This document shows, in pieces, positions 1 to 7,411 of a DNA stretch of 11,523 nucleotides. The notes below the pieces were generated by a model. That model searched no databases. It was not told the origin of the DNA and worked only from the letters and a program-made list of their open reading frames with translations. The stretch lies in NCBI GenBank assembly GCA_944391635.1, contig CALXUL010000308.1, forward strand, positions 1-11,523, given 5' to 3'. The DNA is from an uncultured Clostridia bacterium (GTDB lineage Bacteria; Bacillota; Clostridia; UBA1381). The translations under genes were made by a program, and so were the position numbers. Position 1 is the stretch's first letter; every line of letters begins with the position of its first letter.

Positions 1-958
1 TATTAAAAGTCAAGGAAATGTCATATCCAACATCTGAAAAACTATTAGATAAAGAAAAACTTCCGCTTGATGTGTTTAGTTTGGTGAAACTTAACTCTGC
101 TATTACACCATCTTTTATTTGAAGTGGTGTACTTGGATTAAAAACATATACAATTTTTACAGAACTATCTTTATATTCGGGATTATCACCTGAAAAATAT
201 GGTGAAACTTCTTCTCCGTCAACAAATAGATTGTATCCATTAAAAGAATATTTGTCTGATTCATAATTAACAGTGAGTACGCCTCCAGTATATGAATATG
301 ACTGGTAAGCGGATGTATTTGACAGATTAACCTTTACCTTAACAGTATCGCCGACTTTAGCATCTGATGAGTCAGAAGAAAGGGAAAGTTTAGGTAAGGT
401 AGCATTTACAGTATCAATCATATATTCTGAATTAATGTTACCTTCTTTTATATCATCAGGATTACTTTCTGCAATATCGTTATAAGCTTTCATCATACGG
501 CTTGAGAGTATTTTTACTGTATAAGTATCAGGATCCCAGTTAACTATTGAGTTCATACTGTCCGAAATAGCACGAAGAGGAATCATGGTACGATCATTTA
601 CAATAGTCGGTGCAACATCAAGGTTAACGGTTGTTATGTCGGTATCCTTTACAGTTGTAAAGTATATTCTTGTCATGTCCTGATTATCAATTGTAAGTAT
701 AAGGCGTATACGGTTATCATAGGTATTAATGGTAACAGATCTTTCGTCACCGTTCCATTCAACTGAAGCACCCATTGCCTCAAAAACGCCTCTTAGCGGT
801 ACAAGCACACGGTCGCTTTCTATAATCGGTGCCTGGTCAGAAAAATAGACATTTCTGTTATCAACCAATACAGAAACATCCTTGGTGTCTGCCGGAACAG
901 AAATGCCCTGCAGAGCGACAGCTGAGCAAAGTAATAAGCCTGCAATTTTTTTCTTCAT
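1..958 (-). CDS. Secreted protein, copper-amine-oxidase-N (stalk) domains plus cohesin-like region, partial
   Basis: I translated the minus strand by hand. The reading frame is open from the ATG at 958 to the window edge, giving 319 residues, and the C-terminus lies outside. AAAGGAG (967-973) sits 8 bases before the start. Residues 1-23 form a signal peptide (KKK, hydrophobic core, SVPA then D), so the product is probably exported by Sec. Two copper-amine-oxidase N-terminal-like repeats follow, at about 28-78 (RVLVPLRGVFEAMGASVEW) and 108-150 (RTMIPLRAISDSMNSIVNW). In Firmicutes these usually act as surface or stalk modules, not as oxidases. Residues 189-319 (KVGDTVKVKVNLSN, then GGVLTVNYESDKYSF) resemble a cohesin-type beta-sandwich. 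The missing end could carry a dockerin, an anchor or an enzyme, so the function is unknown. The gene is transcribed away from cdaA. I am confident of the gene and the first domains, less so of the cohesin-like call. Confidence 0.85.
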   Translation of the reverse strand, partial: MKKKIAGLLLCSAVALQGISVPADTKDVSVLVDNRNVYFSDQAPIIESDRVLVPLRGVFEAMGASVEWNGDERSVTINTYDNRIRLILTIDNQDMTRIYFTTVKDTDITTVNLDVAPTIVNDRTMIPLRAISDSMNSIVNWDPDTYTVKILSSRMMKAYNDIAESNPDDIKEGNINSEYMIDTVNATLPKLSLSSDSSDAKVGDTVKVKVNLSNTSAYQSYSYTGGVLTVNYESDKYSFNGYNLFVDGEEVSPYFSGDNPEYKDSSVKIVYVFNPSTPLQIKDGVIAELSFTKLNTSSGSFSLSNSFSDVGYDISLTFN

Positions 959-974
959 ATTTTTTTCTCCTTTT

Positions 975-991
975 TTCCGCAAAATGCGGAA
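975..991 (-). promoter_or_regulatory. Leader hairpin just upstream of the surface-protein RBS
   Basis: TTCCGC (975-980), a five-base loop and GCGGAA (986-991) form a perfect 6-bp stem. It lies one base upstream of the AAAGGAG of the minus-strand gene, inside its predicted leader. It could stabilise the mRNA 5' end or affect ribosome access. Read on the plus strand the stem is followed by GTTTTTTTT, so it could also be a weak terminator, but no plus-strand gene upstream needs one. The structure is seen directly; the role is inferred. Confidence 0.45.
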
Positions 992-1033
992 GTTTTTTTT
1001 GGCAACATAATTAAAGTTGTCAAATCAAATATA

Positions 1034-1062
1034 ATTATAGCATAAAAAAACATATATAACAA
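1034..1062 (-). promoter_or_regulatory. Sigma-A promoter for the minus-strand surface-protein gene
   Basis: On the minus strand, TTGTTA (1062-1057) and TATAAT (1039-1034) are separated by 17 bases. A TGC directly before the -10 box makes it an extended -10 element. Transcription would start near 1027, giving a leader of about 70 bases that contains the hairpin at 975-991. A TTGACA on the same strand (1023-1018) has no -10 partner at the right distance. Confidence 0.65.
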
Positions 1063-1154
1063 TATTTATAAAAAAAATAATTGTCAGGCATAGGGGCATA
1101 TTAATAAATATGGCTTAAATTAAAGAAAAAAATAATGTTTTTTTATAAAAAATA

Positions 1155-1183
1155 TATGCAAAACCGAAAAAATAATGTATAAT
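1155..1183 (+). promoter_or_regulatory. Candidate promoter of the cdaA operon
   Basis: A consensus TATAAT lies at 1178-1183. The hexamer 17 bases upstream, TATGCA (1155-1160), matches TTGACA at only three positions, so the -35 box is weak. A start near 1190 gives a leader of about 24 bases before the ATG at 1214. This also argues against the ATG at 1175, which would lie upstream of the transcript start. The rest of the divergent region from 1063 to 1154 is A/T-rich, with nothing else I can support. Confidence 0.5.
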
Positions 1184-1213
1184 AGACAATATGGGAAAGG
1201 TCAGGGTGATGAA

Positions 1214-2062
1214 ATGGACATGGTATTTAGTTATATGGCCCGATTTTTTCAGGTATTGAAGCTTAGCGATATAGTCGATATAGCTATATTGGCAATAATA
1301 ATATATCAGCTTACAAAAATACTTAGAGAAACGCGGGCAATACAGTTATTAAAAGGTATAGCTATGCTGTTTATAGCTATGCTTTTAAGCGATTGGCTTA
1401 ACTTGACGGCAACAAATTATATTCTTGGCAATACAATGCAGGTAGGACTGTTTGCAATCGTAGTAATATTCCAGCCCGAACTTAGAAATATGCTTGAACG
1501 TATGGGAAGATCAAAGGCAGGGAAAATTATAGATATAGTATCTGGACAGAGTGAGTATGACAAAGCAATGCACGTAATAGATGAGTTATGTGATGCTGCG
1601 GTACATATGTCGCAGACAAAGACGGGCGCGTTGATTGTAATTGAGCGTCAGACGCGGCTTGGTGATGTTATACGCACGGGAACAATAATAAATGCAGATG
1701 TAACGTCGGAACTGTTGGAGAATATATTTGTGCCTAATACTCCGCTTCATGACGGTGCGGTAATAGTTCGTGGCGACAGGATACATACTGCTGGATGCCT
1801 GCTTCCGCTTACGTCTAACACAAACCTTTCACATGAATTGGGAACAAGACATCGTGCAGCTTTGGGGATTTCCGAAGCATCTGATGCGATGGTAATTGTG
1901 GTAAGTGAAGAAACAGGTAAAATCTCAATTGCAATAAACGGTGCATTGACACGTAATGTTGACCGGGAATCTTTGCATCTTGCTCTTGTGCGGGTATTTA
2001 AACCCGATAATTCCGTTGATGTGGAAAAACTGAAGTTCTGGAGGAATTCGGGAAATGATTAA
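1214..2062 (+). CDS. cdaA: Diadenylate cyclase CdaA (membrane c-di-AMP synthase)
   Basis: CdaA condenses two ATP into cyclic di-AMP, the second messenger that controls potassium and osmolyte balance and wall homeostasis in Firmicutes. The 282-residue product has three N-terminal membrane segments (about 18-37, 45-62 and 68-87), then the FQPELR stretch leading into the DAC domain. Both DAC signature motifs are intact: DGA at D180-A182 and RHR at R212-R214. Length and order match the CdaA family (B. subtilis CdaA is about 273 residues). I chose the ATG at 1214 because AGGGTGAT lies just before it and because the in-frame ATG at 1175 overlaps the probable -10 box. The stop overlaps the start of cdaR by 8 bases, so the two are co-transcribed and probably translationally coupled. 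Synonyms are dacA and ybbP. Confidence 0.95.
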   Translation: MDMVFSYMARFFQVLKLSDIVDIAILAIIIYQLTKILRETRAIQLLKGIAMLFIAMLLSDWLNLTATNYILGNTMQVGLFAIVVIFQPELRNMLERMGRSKAGKIIDIVSGQSEYDKAMHVIDELCDAAVHMSQTKTGALIVIERQTRLGDVIRTGTIINADVTSELLENIFVPNTPLHDGAVIVRGDRIHTAGCLLPLTSNTNLSHELGTRHRAALGISEASDAMVIVVSEETGKISIAINGALTRNVDRESLHLALVRVFKPDNSVDVEKLKFWRNSGND

Positions 2063-3251
2063 GAAGCTTAAAAATCTAAAGATAACAATGAAGCTGTTCT
2101 CGGTCATTCTTGCAATAGTAGTCTGGCTTATTTTAATATATACGCTTGACCCTACAATTACCCAGACGGTAAATAATATCCCAATAACCTTTACCGGAGA
2201 AGAAGAATTAAATGCCCGGGGACTTGTGCTTAAAAATAAGAATGAGATTGATACTATAAATGTAAAAATATCAGGAGCCAGAAGTTCTGTGATAAATGCT
2301 TTACCGCTTATTAGCGCGGAAGTAGATTTATCGGATATATTATCAGAAGGAAGCAGGACCGAGAGTGTTACGGTTAATATAGGTGTGTCAGGTGTTATGA
2401 TGGTAGGACGCACCAATCCGGCAGTAAAAGCTGAAATAGATAAGCTTGTTGAAAAAGAAGTTCCAGTAAAGATAATACGTGCCGGAAGCGAGAAAAATAA
2501 ACAGACAATAGTCGAGTCAAAACCTGAAGTAAGCACGCTTGTACTAAAAGGAGCACAGAGTGAGTTGTCATCGGTTAGTGAAGCGCAAATAACCGTTGAT
2601 GTATCGGCGATAGATGCTGTTTTGACGCAGAAAATGGATTACACTTTGGTAGATGATGAAAACACAAAGGTTACCTGCCAGACTCTCGTTAATCCGCCGG
2701 AAAAGATTATGGTTACAAGCAGGCTTTATCCGAGGAAGAGTTTGCCGGTAGAGATAGTATTAGCGGATTCTGACAAGAATGATTTTGCTCTTGAAGTAGA
2801 GTCCCAATCGAAAGAGAAAATTGATGTTGGAATAAAAAATTATGATATTGATATGTCGGCAGTATATGCGGTATTCAATGCTTCGGAGTATAAGAACGGG
2901 CAAAGTGAGTATTCATTACAAATAGAAGATGTAGAAGGACTATATATACCGGATGAATCTAAAGAAATTACGGCAAAACTTTTGGTAGAGGAAAAAGTTG
3001 AAAAGTATGTTACGTTAAAAGTGGAAACGAGAAATGTACCGCAGAAGGCAATAATTAGTCTTTTGCAGGATAGTGTAACTATTTTATTACGGGGTGCCGA
3101 ATCAAAATTAAACAGCGAGTTTGTAAAAGGCTATGTTGATGTTTCACAAGTAGGTCCGGGACAAATAGAACTGCCTGTTAATATTGAAACTGATGAGGAT
3201 ATTACAATGGTAGATGAAGTTTATGTTGAAGTAAATGTGAGTATGCAATAG
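2055..3251 (+). CDS. cdaR: CdaA regulator CdaR, YbbR-repeat membrane protein
   Basis: CdaR is the membrane-anchored partner that modulates CdaA; its YbbR repeats lie outside the membrane. The 398-residue product has a short basic N-terminus and one membrane segment (about 12-31). About four YbbR-like repeats follow, near 45-130, 136-223, 229-312 and 318-397. Repeats 1, 2 and 4 show the usual pattern of a G-A or R-G-A turn followed by VDLS or VDVS (ISGAR/VDLS, LKGAQ/VDVS, LRGAE/VDVS). Repeat 3 is degenerate, keeping only a loosely similar core around NYDIDMSAVYA. GGAGG (2040-2044) inside the end of cdaA serves as RBS, 10 bases before the ATG. The cdaA-cdaR arrangement is the classic one. The stop lies 19 bases before hslO, and there is no glmM here. 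Confidence 0.9.
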   Translation: MIKKLKNLKITMKLFSVILAIVVWLILIYTLDPTITQTVNNIPITFTGEEELNARGLVLKNKNEIDTINVKISGARSSVINALPLISAEVDLSDILSEGSRTESVTVNIGVSGVMMVGRTNPAVKAEIDKLVEKEVPVKIIRAGSEKNKQTIVESKPEVSTLVLKGAQSELSSVSEAQITVDVSAIDAVLTQKMDYTLVDDENTKVTCQTLVNPPEKIMVTSRLYPRKSLPVEIVLADSDKNDFALEVESQSKEKIDVGIKNYDIDMSAVYAVFNASEYKNGQSEYSLQIEDVEGLYIPDESKEITAKLLVEEKVEKYVTLKVETRNVPQKAIISLLQDSVTILLRGAESKLNSEFVKGYVDVSQVGPGQIELPVNIETDEDITMVDEVYVEVNVSMQ

Positions 3252-3270
3252 GGAGATGAACAAAGAATAA

Positions 3271-4158
3271 ATGGCGGATGTATTAGTTAGAGGACAAAGT
3301 ATAGATGGGGAAATACGAGCGTTTGCAGCAGTTACCACTGCACTTGCGGACGAGGCAAGAACAATCCATAATTGTCTGCCTACAGCAACAGCGGCGCTTG
3401 GAAGAACATTTACTGCTGCGGCAATGATGGGTGCGCAGTTAAAAAATGAAGATGATAGCGTTACTGTACAGTTTGCAGGGGACGGACCTCTGGGAAAGAT
3501 TGTTGCGGTGACAGATAGCAAGTCACAAGTTAGGGGATATGTTGAAAACCCGTTTGCAGATTTGCCGCTAAATAAAAAAGGTAAAATAGACGTGGGAGGC
3601 GGAGTCGGCAGGGGTCGGCTTAGCGTTGTGAGAGATTTAGGAATGAAGGAACCATATGTTGGACAGGTTCCAATAGTAACGGGTGAAATTGCAGAGGATA
3701 TAACATATTACTATGCAAAAAGTGAGCAGGTGCCGACAGCAGTTGGGCTTGGAGTGTTAGTTGATACAGATTTGAGTGTACGTGCATCGGGCGGATTCAT
3801 GGTTCAGCTTATGCCGTTTGCAAAAGAAGATACAGCCCTAAAACTTGAACAGAGAATACAAAAAATGAAAAGTGTCACAGAACTGATAGACGGTGGAATG
3901 AGTGCAGAGGAACTTTTGTTTTATGTGTGTGACGGTTTTGATATGATGTATGAAAATAACACAATAACCCCTTTGTACAGATGTAAATGTACCCGTGAAA
4001 GGATGGAGGGGGCGCTTGTGTCGATAGGAAGGCAGGAGCTGGAAAAAATAATTGAAGAACAGGGAGAAGCAGAACTTACTTGTCAATTTTGCGATAAAAA
4101 ATATCAATTTAATAGGAAAGAACTCGAGCAGCTTCTTATGCGTGCTGTAAAGAAATAG
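3271..4158 (+). CDS. hslO: Hsp33, redox-regulated holdase chaperone
   Basis: Hsp33 is a cytoplasmic chaperone that is inactive when reduced. It becomes a holdase under oxidative unfolding stress, when its zinc cysteines form disulfides. The 295-residue length is normal for the family. The N-terminus (MADVLVRG..IDGEIRAFAA) and the VQFAGDGPLGKI and GYVENP blocks are typical. The four zinc ligands are present as C238-K-C240 and C271-Q-F-C274, so the redox switch should work. The start is fixed by N-terminal similarity, but GGGAG (3251-3255) is 15 bases away, longer than usual. A four-codon frame, ATG at 3256 to TAA at 3270, sits exactly between them. There is no terminator or promoter between cdaR and this gene, so it is probably the third gene of the cdaA operon. 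Confidence 0.94.
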   Translation: MADVLVRGQSIDGEIRAFAAVTTALADEARTIHNCLPTATAALGRTFTAAAMMGAQLKNEDDSVTVQFAGDGPLGKIVAVTDSKSQVRGYVENPFADLPLNKKGKIDVGGGVGRGRLSVVRDLGMKEPYVGQVPIVTGEIAEDITYYYAKSEQVPTAVGLGVLVDTDLSVRASGGFMVQLMPFAKEDTALKLEQRIQKMKSVTELIDGGMSAEELLFYVCDGFDMMYENNTITPLYRCKCTRERMEGALVSIGRQELEKIIEEQGEAELTCQFCDKKYQFNRKELEQLLMRAVKK

Positions 4159-4184
4159 GTAAAAGTACAGAATTTGTCAATTAG

Positions 4185-4207
4185 TGACTAAAAGTGCTTG
4201 ACTAAAA
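4185..4207 (+). repeat. Short direct repeat overlapping the secD -35 box
   Basis: TGACTAAAA occurs at 4185-4193 and again at 4199-4207, a 14-base period. The second copy includes most of the secD -35 hexamer. Tandem half-sites at a -35 box can be an operator, but a 9-base repeat in A/T-rich DNA may be chance. Confidence 0.3.
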
Positions 4208-4226
4208 TAAAAAATAGGGTTATAAT
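4198..4226 (+). promoter_or_regulatory. Sigma-A promoter of secDF
   Basis: TTGACT (4198-4203) and TATAAT (4221-4226) are separated by 17 bases, eleven of twelve consensus positions. Transcription should start near 4233, about 39 bases before the secD ATG. It separates secDF from the upstream cdaA-cdaR-hslO unit, although no terminator is visible after hslO, so read-through from upstream is possible. Confidence 0.8.
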
Positions 4227-4271
4227 ATACAAGTATGCTTTATCTTTTATAGAAAGGAATGAATAATTATC

Positions 4272-5546
4272 ATGAAAAAGAAAAGCGTTGTAGTTCTTGC
4301 ACTCATGATAGTAATTGCCGCAGCGATGAATTATATTGCATTCTTCGGAATAACAATAGGCAATATGAGCTATGGCGGAGTGTTTGATGAAGAAAAAGGA
4401 ATAAGAAAAGGTATCGATCTTGCAGGCGGCTCGGTTATAACATTTGAAGCTAATGCTGAGAATCCGACCGAGGAGCAAATGGATGTAGTAGAATCAATAT
4501 TTTCGGCACGTCTGACAAATTCAGGATATACCGAAGCGCGTATATCAAGGGATGATGCAGGTAAAATAGCAGTAGAAATCCCTGCTGAAACAGATACTGA
4601 TAAAGCTGCATCACTGCTTGGTTCAACTGCAAAGCTGACATTTGTAGATGCTGACGGAAATGTTGTATTAGACGGTGCAACGGATATTAAGGATGCGCAG
4701 TACAGATATGGTGCGGTAAATTCAAGCTCAACTCAGGAACCGTATGTTGAACTTACCCTGACACCTGAGGCAAAAAGTAAGTTTGCTGATGCAACACAAG
4801 CTGCAGCAGCGCGTTCATCTGAAGGTAAAAACTATATATCAATAAAAATGGACGAGCAGATTTTGTCATCTCCTTCTGTGGCAGAAAGGATTGACTCAGA
4901 AACTTGCGTAATTTCAGGAAGCTTTACCCCTGAGAGTGCTCAGGAGCTTGCAAATCAGATAAAATCTGGTGCGCTGCCTTTTGACCTTACAGTAATATCA
5001 AAGGATACAATCGGACCTGAGCTTGGTTCACAGGCGCTTCCGACTAGCCTTTTTGCAGCAGGTTTAGGTACTCTAATAGTTATGCTGTTTATGATTATTA
5101 TTTATCGTGTACCCGGTCTGATTGCTGACTTGGCGCTGGCGATATATGTAGGTCTTGTATCGCTAATACTTGGACTTGCGAGGGTTAACCTTAGTCTTTC
5201 AGGTATAGCAGGTATTGTTTTGTCAATAGGTATGGCGGTTGACGCAAACGTTATAATATTTGAGAGAATGAAGGAAGAACTGAAAATCGGAAAAACAATT
5301 AAAGCATCAGTTGATGCAGGATTTAAGAAAGCATTTTCAGCAATTCTTGATTCAAATATAACAACAATTATTACCTGTGTAGTGCTTTATCTTTCGGGAA
5401 TTGGTACAATTCGTGGTTTTGCGATTACGCTCGGACTTGGTGTTGTAGTAAGTATGTTTACTGCAATTATAGTTACAAAGTTCCTGCTCAAGCAGCTTGT
5501 TGGTTTGAACGTAAAGAATCGTAAACTTTTCTGTGCAGAAAGATAG
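4272..5546 (+). CDS. secD: Protein translocase subunit SecD
   Basis: SecD forms, with SecF, the proton-motive-force driven motor that helps pull preproteins out of the SecYEG channel. The 424-residue product has a first membrane segment at about 7-27. The RKGIDLAGG motif (G47-G53, the D1 motif) follows, then a periplasmic-type domain to about 250 containing YVELTLTPEAKSKF. Five C-terminal membrane segments follow, with MAVDANVIIFERMKEEL around D324, the conserved motif of the RND fold. It is much shorter than the about 615 residues of E. coli SecD because the outer domain is reduced, as in many Gram-positive relatives. AAAGGA (4253-4258) lies 13 bases before the ATG. secF starts 13 bases after the stop, so the two are co-expressed as separate proteins, unlike the fused SecDF of Bacillus. 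Confidence 0.95.
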   Translation: MKKKSVVVLALMIVIAAAMNYIAFFGITIGNMSYGGVFDEEKGIRKGIDLAGGSVITFEANAENPTEEQMDVVESIFSARLTNSGYTEARISRDDAGKIAVEIPAETDTDKAASLLGSTAKLTFVDADGNVVLDGATDIKDAQYRYGAVNSSSTQEPYVELTLTPEAKSKFADATQAAAARSSEGKNYISIKMDEQILSSPSVAERIDSETCVISGSFTPESAQELANQIKSGALPFDLTVISKDTIGPELGSQALPTSLFAAGLGTLIVMLFMIIIYRVPGLIADLALAIYVGLVSLILGLARVNLSLSGIAGIVLSIGMAVDANVIIFERMKEELKIGKTIKASVDAGFKKAFSAILDSNITTIITCVVLYLSGIGTIRGFAITLGLGVVVSMFTAIIVTKFLLKQLVGLNVKNRKLFCAER

Positions 5547-5559
5547 GGAGGTGCTTGAA

Positions 5560-6456
5560 ATGAAGAATTTTGATATTATATCTAATAAAATGAAATTTTT
5601 ACTTCTGCCTCTTTTAGTCATTGTTGCAGGAATAGTAATGTATTTTGTAAATGGCGGATTTAATTTTGACATAGAGTTTATGGGCGGAGTCAGAATGCAG
5701 GTGGATATGGAAAAAGACTTCAATAATGAAGAAGTTTCTGCATTTCTTGAAGAGAAGCTGGGAATCTCGCCTGTAATCGTGCAAGCAGGCAGCGGTACAA
5801 CAGCTACAATAAAGACACAGCCGATAGATGACGAACAGAAAAACCTCATCTTTAGTTCGTTAAAAGAACAGTATGGGCTTACAGCTGAAGCACCGATGTC
5901 GGTAAACTCTGCATCAGCAAGTTTCGGAAGTGAAGTACAGGGTAAAGCATTTATTTATACCCTTATTGCAATAATTTGTATTTTGCTGTATATCGCGCTC
6001 AGATTTGAGTGGAGATCGGCTATTATGGCAGTTTTGTCATTGGCACTTAACATTCTTGTTATGATGGCTATTTATGCAATAACATATACTCCGCTTAATA
6101 CTACGTTTATAGCAGCTATGCTTACTATAATCGGTTATTCTATAAATAATACAATTGTTGTGTTTGACCGTATTAGGGAGAACATGAAAGGCTTTAAGGC
6201 TCGTAAGAATGGCGAACGTGTATCAAGTATTGTAAATAGAAGTATATGGGAGAGTATGGGCAGAACGCTTAATACAACCATTACTACTTTGATTACAATT
6301 GTATTGCTCTATTTTATAGGTGTAGCATCAATCAAAGAGTTTGCATTCCCGCTTATAATCGGCGTGTTAGCTGGTGCATACAGTTCAATATTTATAGCAA
6401 GTCCGTTCTGGGCAGCTTGGAAAGAATCAGAAATTGAAGCGGCAAACCAGAAATAA
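5560..6456 (+). CDS. secF: Protein translocase subunit SecF
   Basis: SecF is the partner of SecD in the membrane translocation motor. The 298-residue product has membrane segment 1 at about 12-31, then NFDIEFMGGVRMQV (D37-G43, the place of the usual IDFTGG motif). A short outer domain follows, then five membrane segments containing IGYSINNTIVVFDRIREN around D203, the diagnostic SecF signature. Length is normal. I use the ATG at 5560, not the in-frame ATG at 5533: GGGAGGTG (5546-5553) is correctly placed 8 bases before 5560, whereas 5533 lies inside secD without an RBS. The RBS overlaps the last base of the secD stop codon. The gene ends 14 bases before a strong terminator hairpin that closes the secDF unit. 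Confidence 0.95.
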   Translation: MKNFDIISNKMKFLLLPLLVIVAGIVMYFVNGGFNFDIEFMGGVRMQVDMEKDFNNEEVSAFLEEKLGISPVIVQAGSGTTATIKTQPIDDEQKNLIFSSLKEQYGLTAEAPMSVNSASASFGSEVQGKAFIYTLIAIICILLYIALRFEWRSAIMAVLSLALNILVMMAIYAITYTPLNTTFIAAMLTIIGYSINNTIVVFDRIRENMKGFKARKNGERVSSIVNRSIWESMGRTLNTTITTLITIVLLYFIGVASIKEFAFPLIIGVLAGAYSSIFIASPFWAAWKESEIEAANQK

Positions 6457-6470
6457 TGATAAACATTTAA

Positions 6471-6506
6471 GCGCTGCCTGAGTTATTCGGGCAGCGCAGT
6501 TTTTTT
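6471..6506 (+). terminator. Intrinsic terminator after secF, abutting the rluB RBS
   Basis: GCGCTGCC (6471-6478) pairs with GGCAGCGC (6490-6497). Three further pairs inside (T-G wobble, G-C, A-T) give an 11-bp stem with a five-base loop, followed by AG and seven T (6500-6506). This is a textbook rho-independent terminator. The next base begins AAGGAG, the RBS of the following gene, so it lies in that gene's immediate leader. Confidence 0.92.
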
Positions 6507-6518
6507 AAGGAGAGAAGT

Positions 6519-7238
6519 ATGGGAGAAATAGTAAGACTGCAAAAGTATATAGCACAAAGCGGCGCCGCCTCTCGCAGACACGCAGAAGAGCTGATAGCTG
6601 AGGGTCGGGTGAAAGTAAACGGTAAAACGGTAACAGAATTTGGTGTTAAAGTAGAAATTGGTGCAGATAGTGTGGAAGTTGATGGCAAGAAACTTGAGCC
6701 GGTCTTAAAAAAATACTATATTATGCTGAATAAGCCAAGCGGCTATGTAACTACAATGTCTGATGAGTTTGGGCGTCCAACTGTTGTAGAGCTTATTTCA
6801 GGTGAAATAAAAGCACGGCTTTTTCCGGTAGGCAGGCTTGACTTTGATACAGAAGGACTGCTTCTTATGACAAACGATGGAGATTTTTCCTATAAGGTTA
6901 CACACCCTAAATTTGAGAAAGAAAAAACATATATAGCCGAGGTTGGAGGCGGCTTAACTATTTCGGGGCTAAATCGACTAAGACGAGGCATAAAACTTGA
7001 AGATTTTACAACATCTCCGGCGGCAGTTGAAATACTTGATTCAAAAGCCGGCAGATATGAGATAAAAATAACAATACACGAAGGGAAAAATCGTCAGGTA
7101 CGCCGTATGTTTGAGGCAATTGGTACAAAAGTTCTTAGTCTTCGCAGAATAGCCATAGGGGAAGTGGAATTGGGGAATTTGCCACACGGCAGATGGCGCC
7201 ATCTTACTTCTCATGAAATAAATTGTCTTATAAGGTAA
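6519..7238 (+). CDS. rluB: Pseudouridine synthase, RsuA/RluB family
   Basis: Enzymes of this family isomerise one uridine of rRNA to pseudouridine, RluB in 23S and RsuA in 16S. The 239-residue product starts with an S4 RNA-binding domain (about 5-50, RLQKYIAQSGAASRRHAEEL). The catalytic domain contains GRLDFDTEGLLLMTNDGD with D108 as the catalytic aspartate, and ends with the family block EGKNRQVRRMFEAIG. Length and SRR/AEELI spacing fit RluB, the usual form in Firmicutes, but the exact target uridine cannot be read from sequence. AAGGAG (6507-6512) lies 6 bases before the ATG and touches the T-tract of the preceding terminator. No promoter fits in between, so expression probably relies on terminator read-through or a promoter inside secF. 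No terminator is visible after it. Confidence 0.92.
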   Translation: MGEIVRLQKYIAQSGAASRRHAEELIAEGRVKVNGKTVTEFGVKVEIGADSVEVDGKKLEPVLKKYYIMLNKPSGYVTTMSDEFGRPTVVELISGEIKARLFPVGRLDFDTEGLLLMTNDGDFSYKVTHPKFEKEKTYIAEVGGGLTISGLNRLRRGIKLEDFTTSPAAVEILDSKAGRYEIKITIHEGKNRQVRRMFEAIGTKVLSLRRIAIGEVELGNLPHGRWRHLTSHEINCLIR

Positions 7239-7251
7239 AAAATGGTATAAT
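7223..7251 (+). promoter_or_regulatory. Possible distal promoter upstream of the NlpC/P60 gene
   Basis: TTGTCT (7223-7228) and TATAAT (7246-7251) are 17 bases apart, with TGG before the -10 box (extended -10). It overlaps the end of rluB and would give a leader of about 265 bases. The intervening DNA (7252-7410) is very A/T-rich and holds another isolated TATAAT (7331-7336) without a -35 partner. Chance matches are likely in such DNA. Confidence 0.35.
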
Positions 7252-7411
7252 GTTATAAAATGTTACAAAATAATTTCTTTTTACAGAAAATGTAAGAAAA
7301 TATTCAAAAAATCCCATTTACAAAATATAGTATAATATTCACAAAAACGCTGCAAATATAGCCCGTATATTCAAACAAAATAACAAAATACAACTAAATT
7401 ATTAAAAAAGT

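Noticed and set aside
829..1014. 61-codon plus-strand frame near the left divergent region
   Set aside because: It is antisense to the surface-protein signal peptide and leader, with no RBS.
1175..1213. Upstream in-frame ATG for cdaA at 1175
   Set aside because: It overlaps the likely -10 box TATAAT (1178-1183), has no RBS, and adds residues not found in the family.
1925..2536. 203-codon minus-strand open frame across cdaA/cdaR
   Set aside because: It is antisense to two clear genes, has no domain resemblance, and is a shadow frame.
5533..5559. Upstream in-frame ATG for secF at 5533
   Set aside because: It lies within secD without an RBS; GGGAGGTG fits the ATG at 5560.
5352..5849. 165-codon minus-strand open frame across secD/secF
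   Set aside because: It is antisense to conserved coding sequence and shows no RBS or family likeness.
7281..7295. TTACA/TGTAA hairpin as the rluB terminator
   Set aside because: Five A/T-rich pairs with no T-tract are too weak to call.
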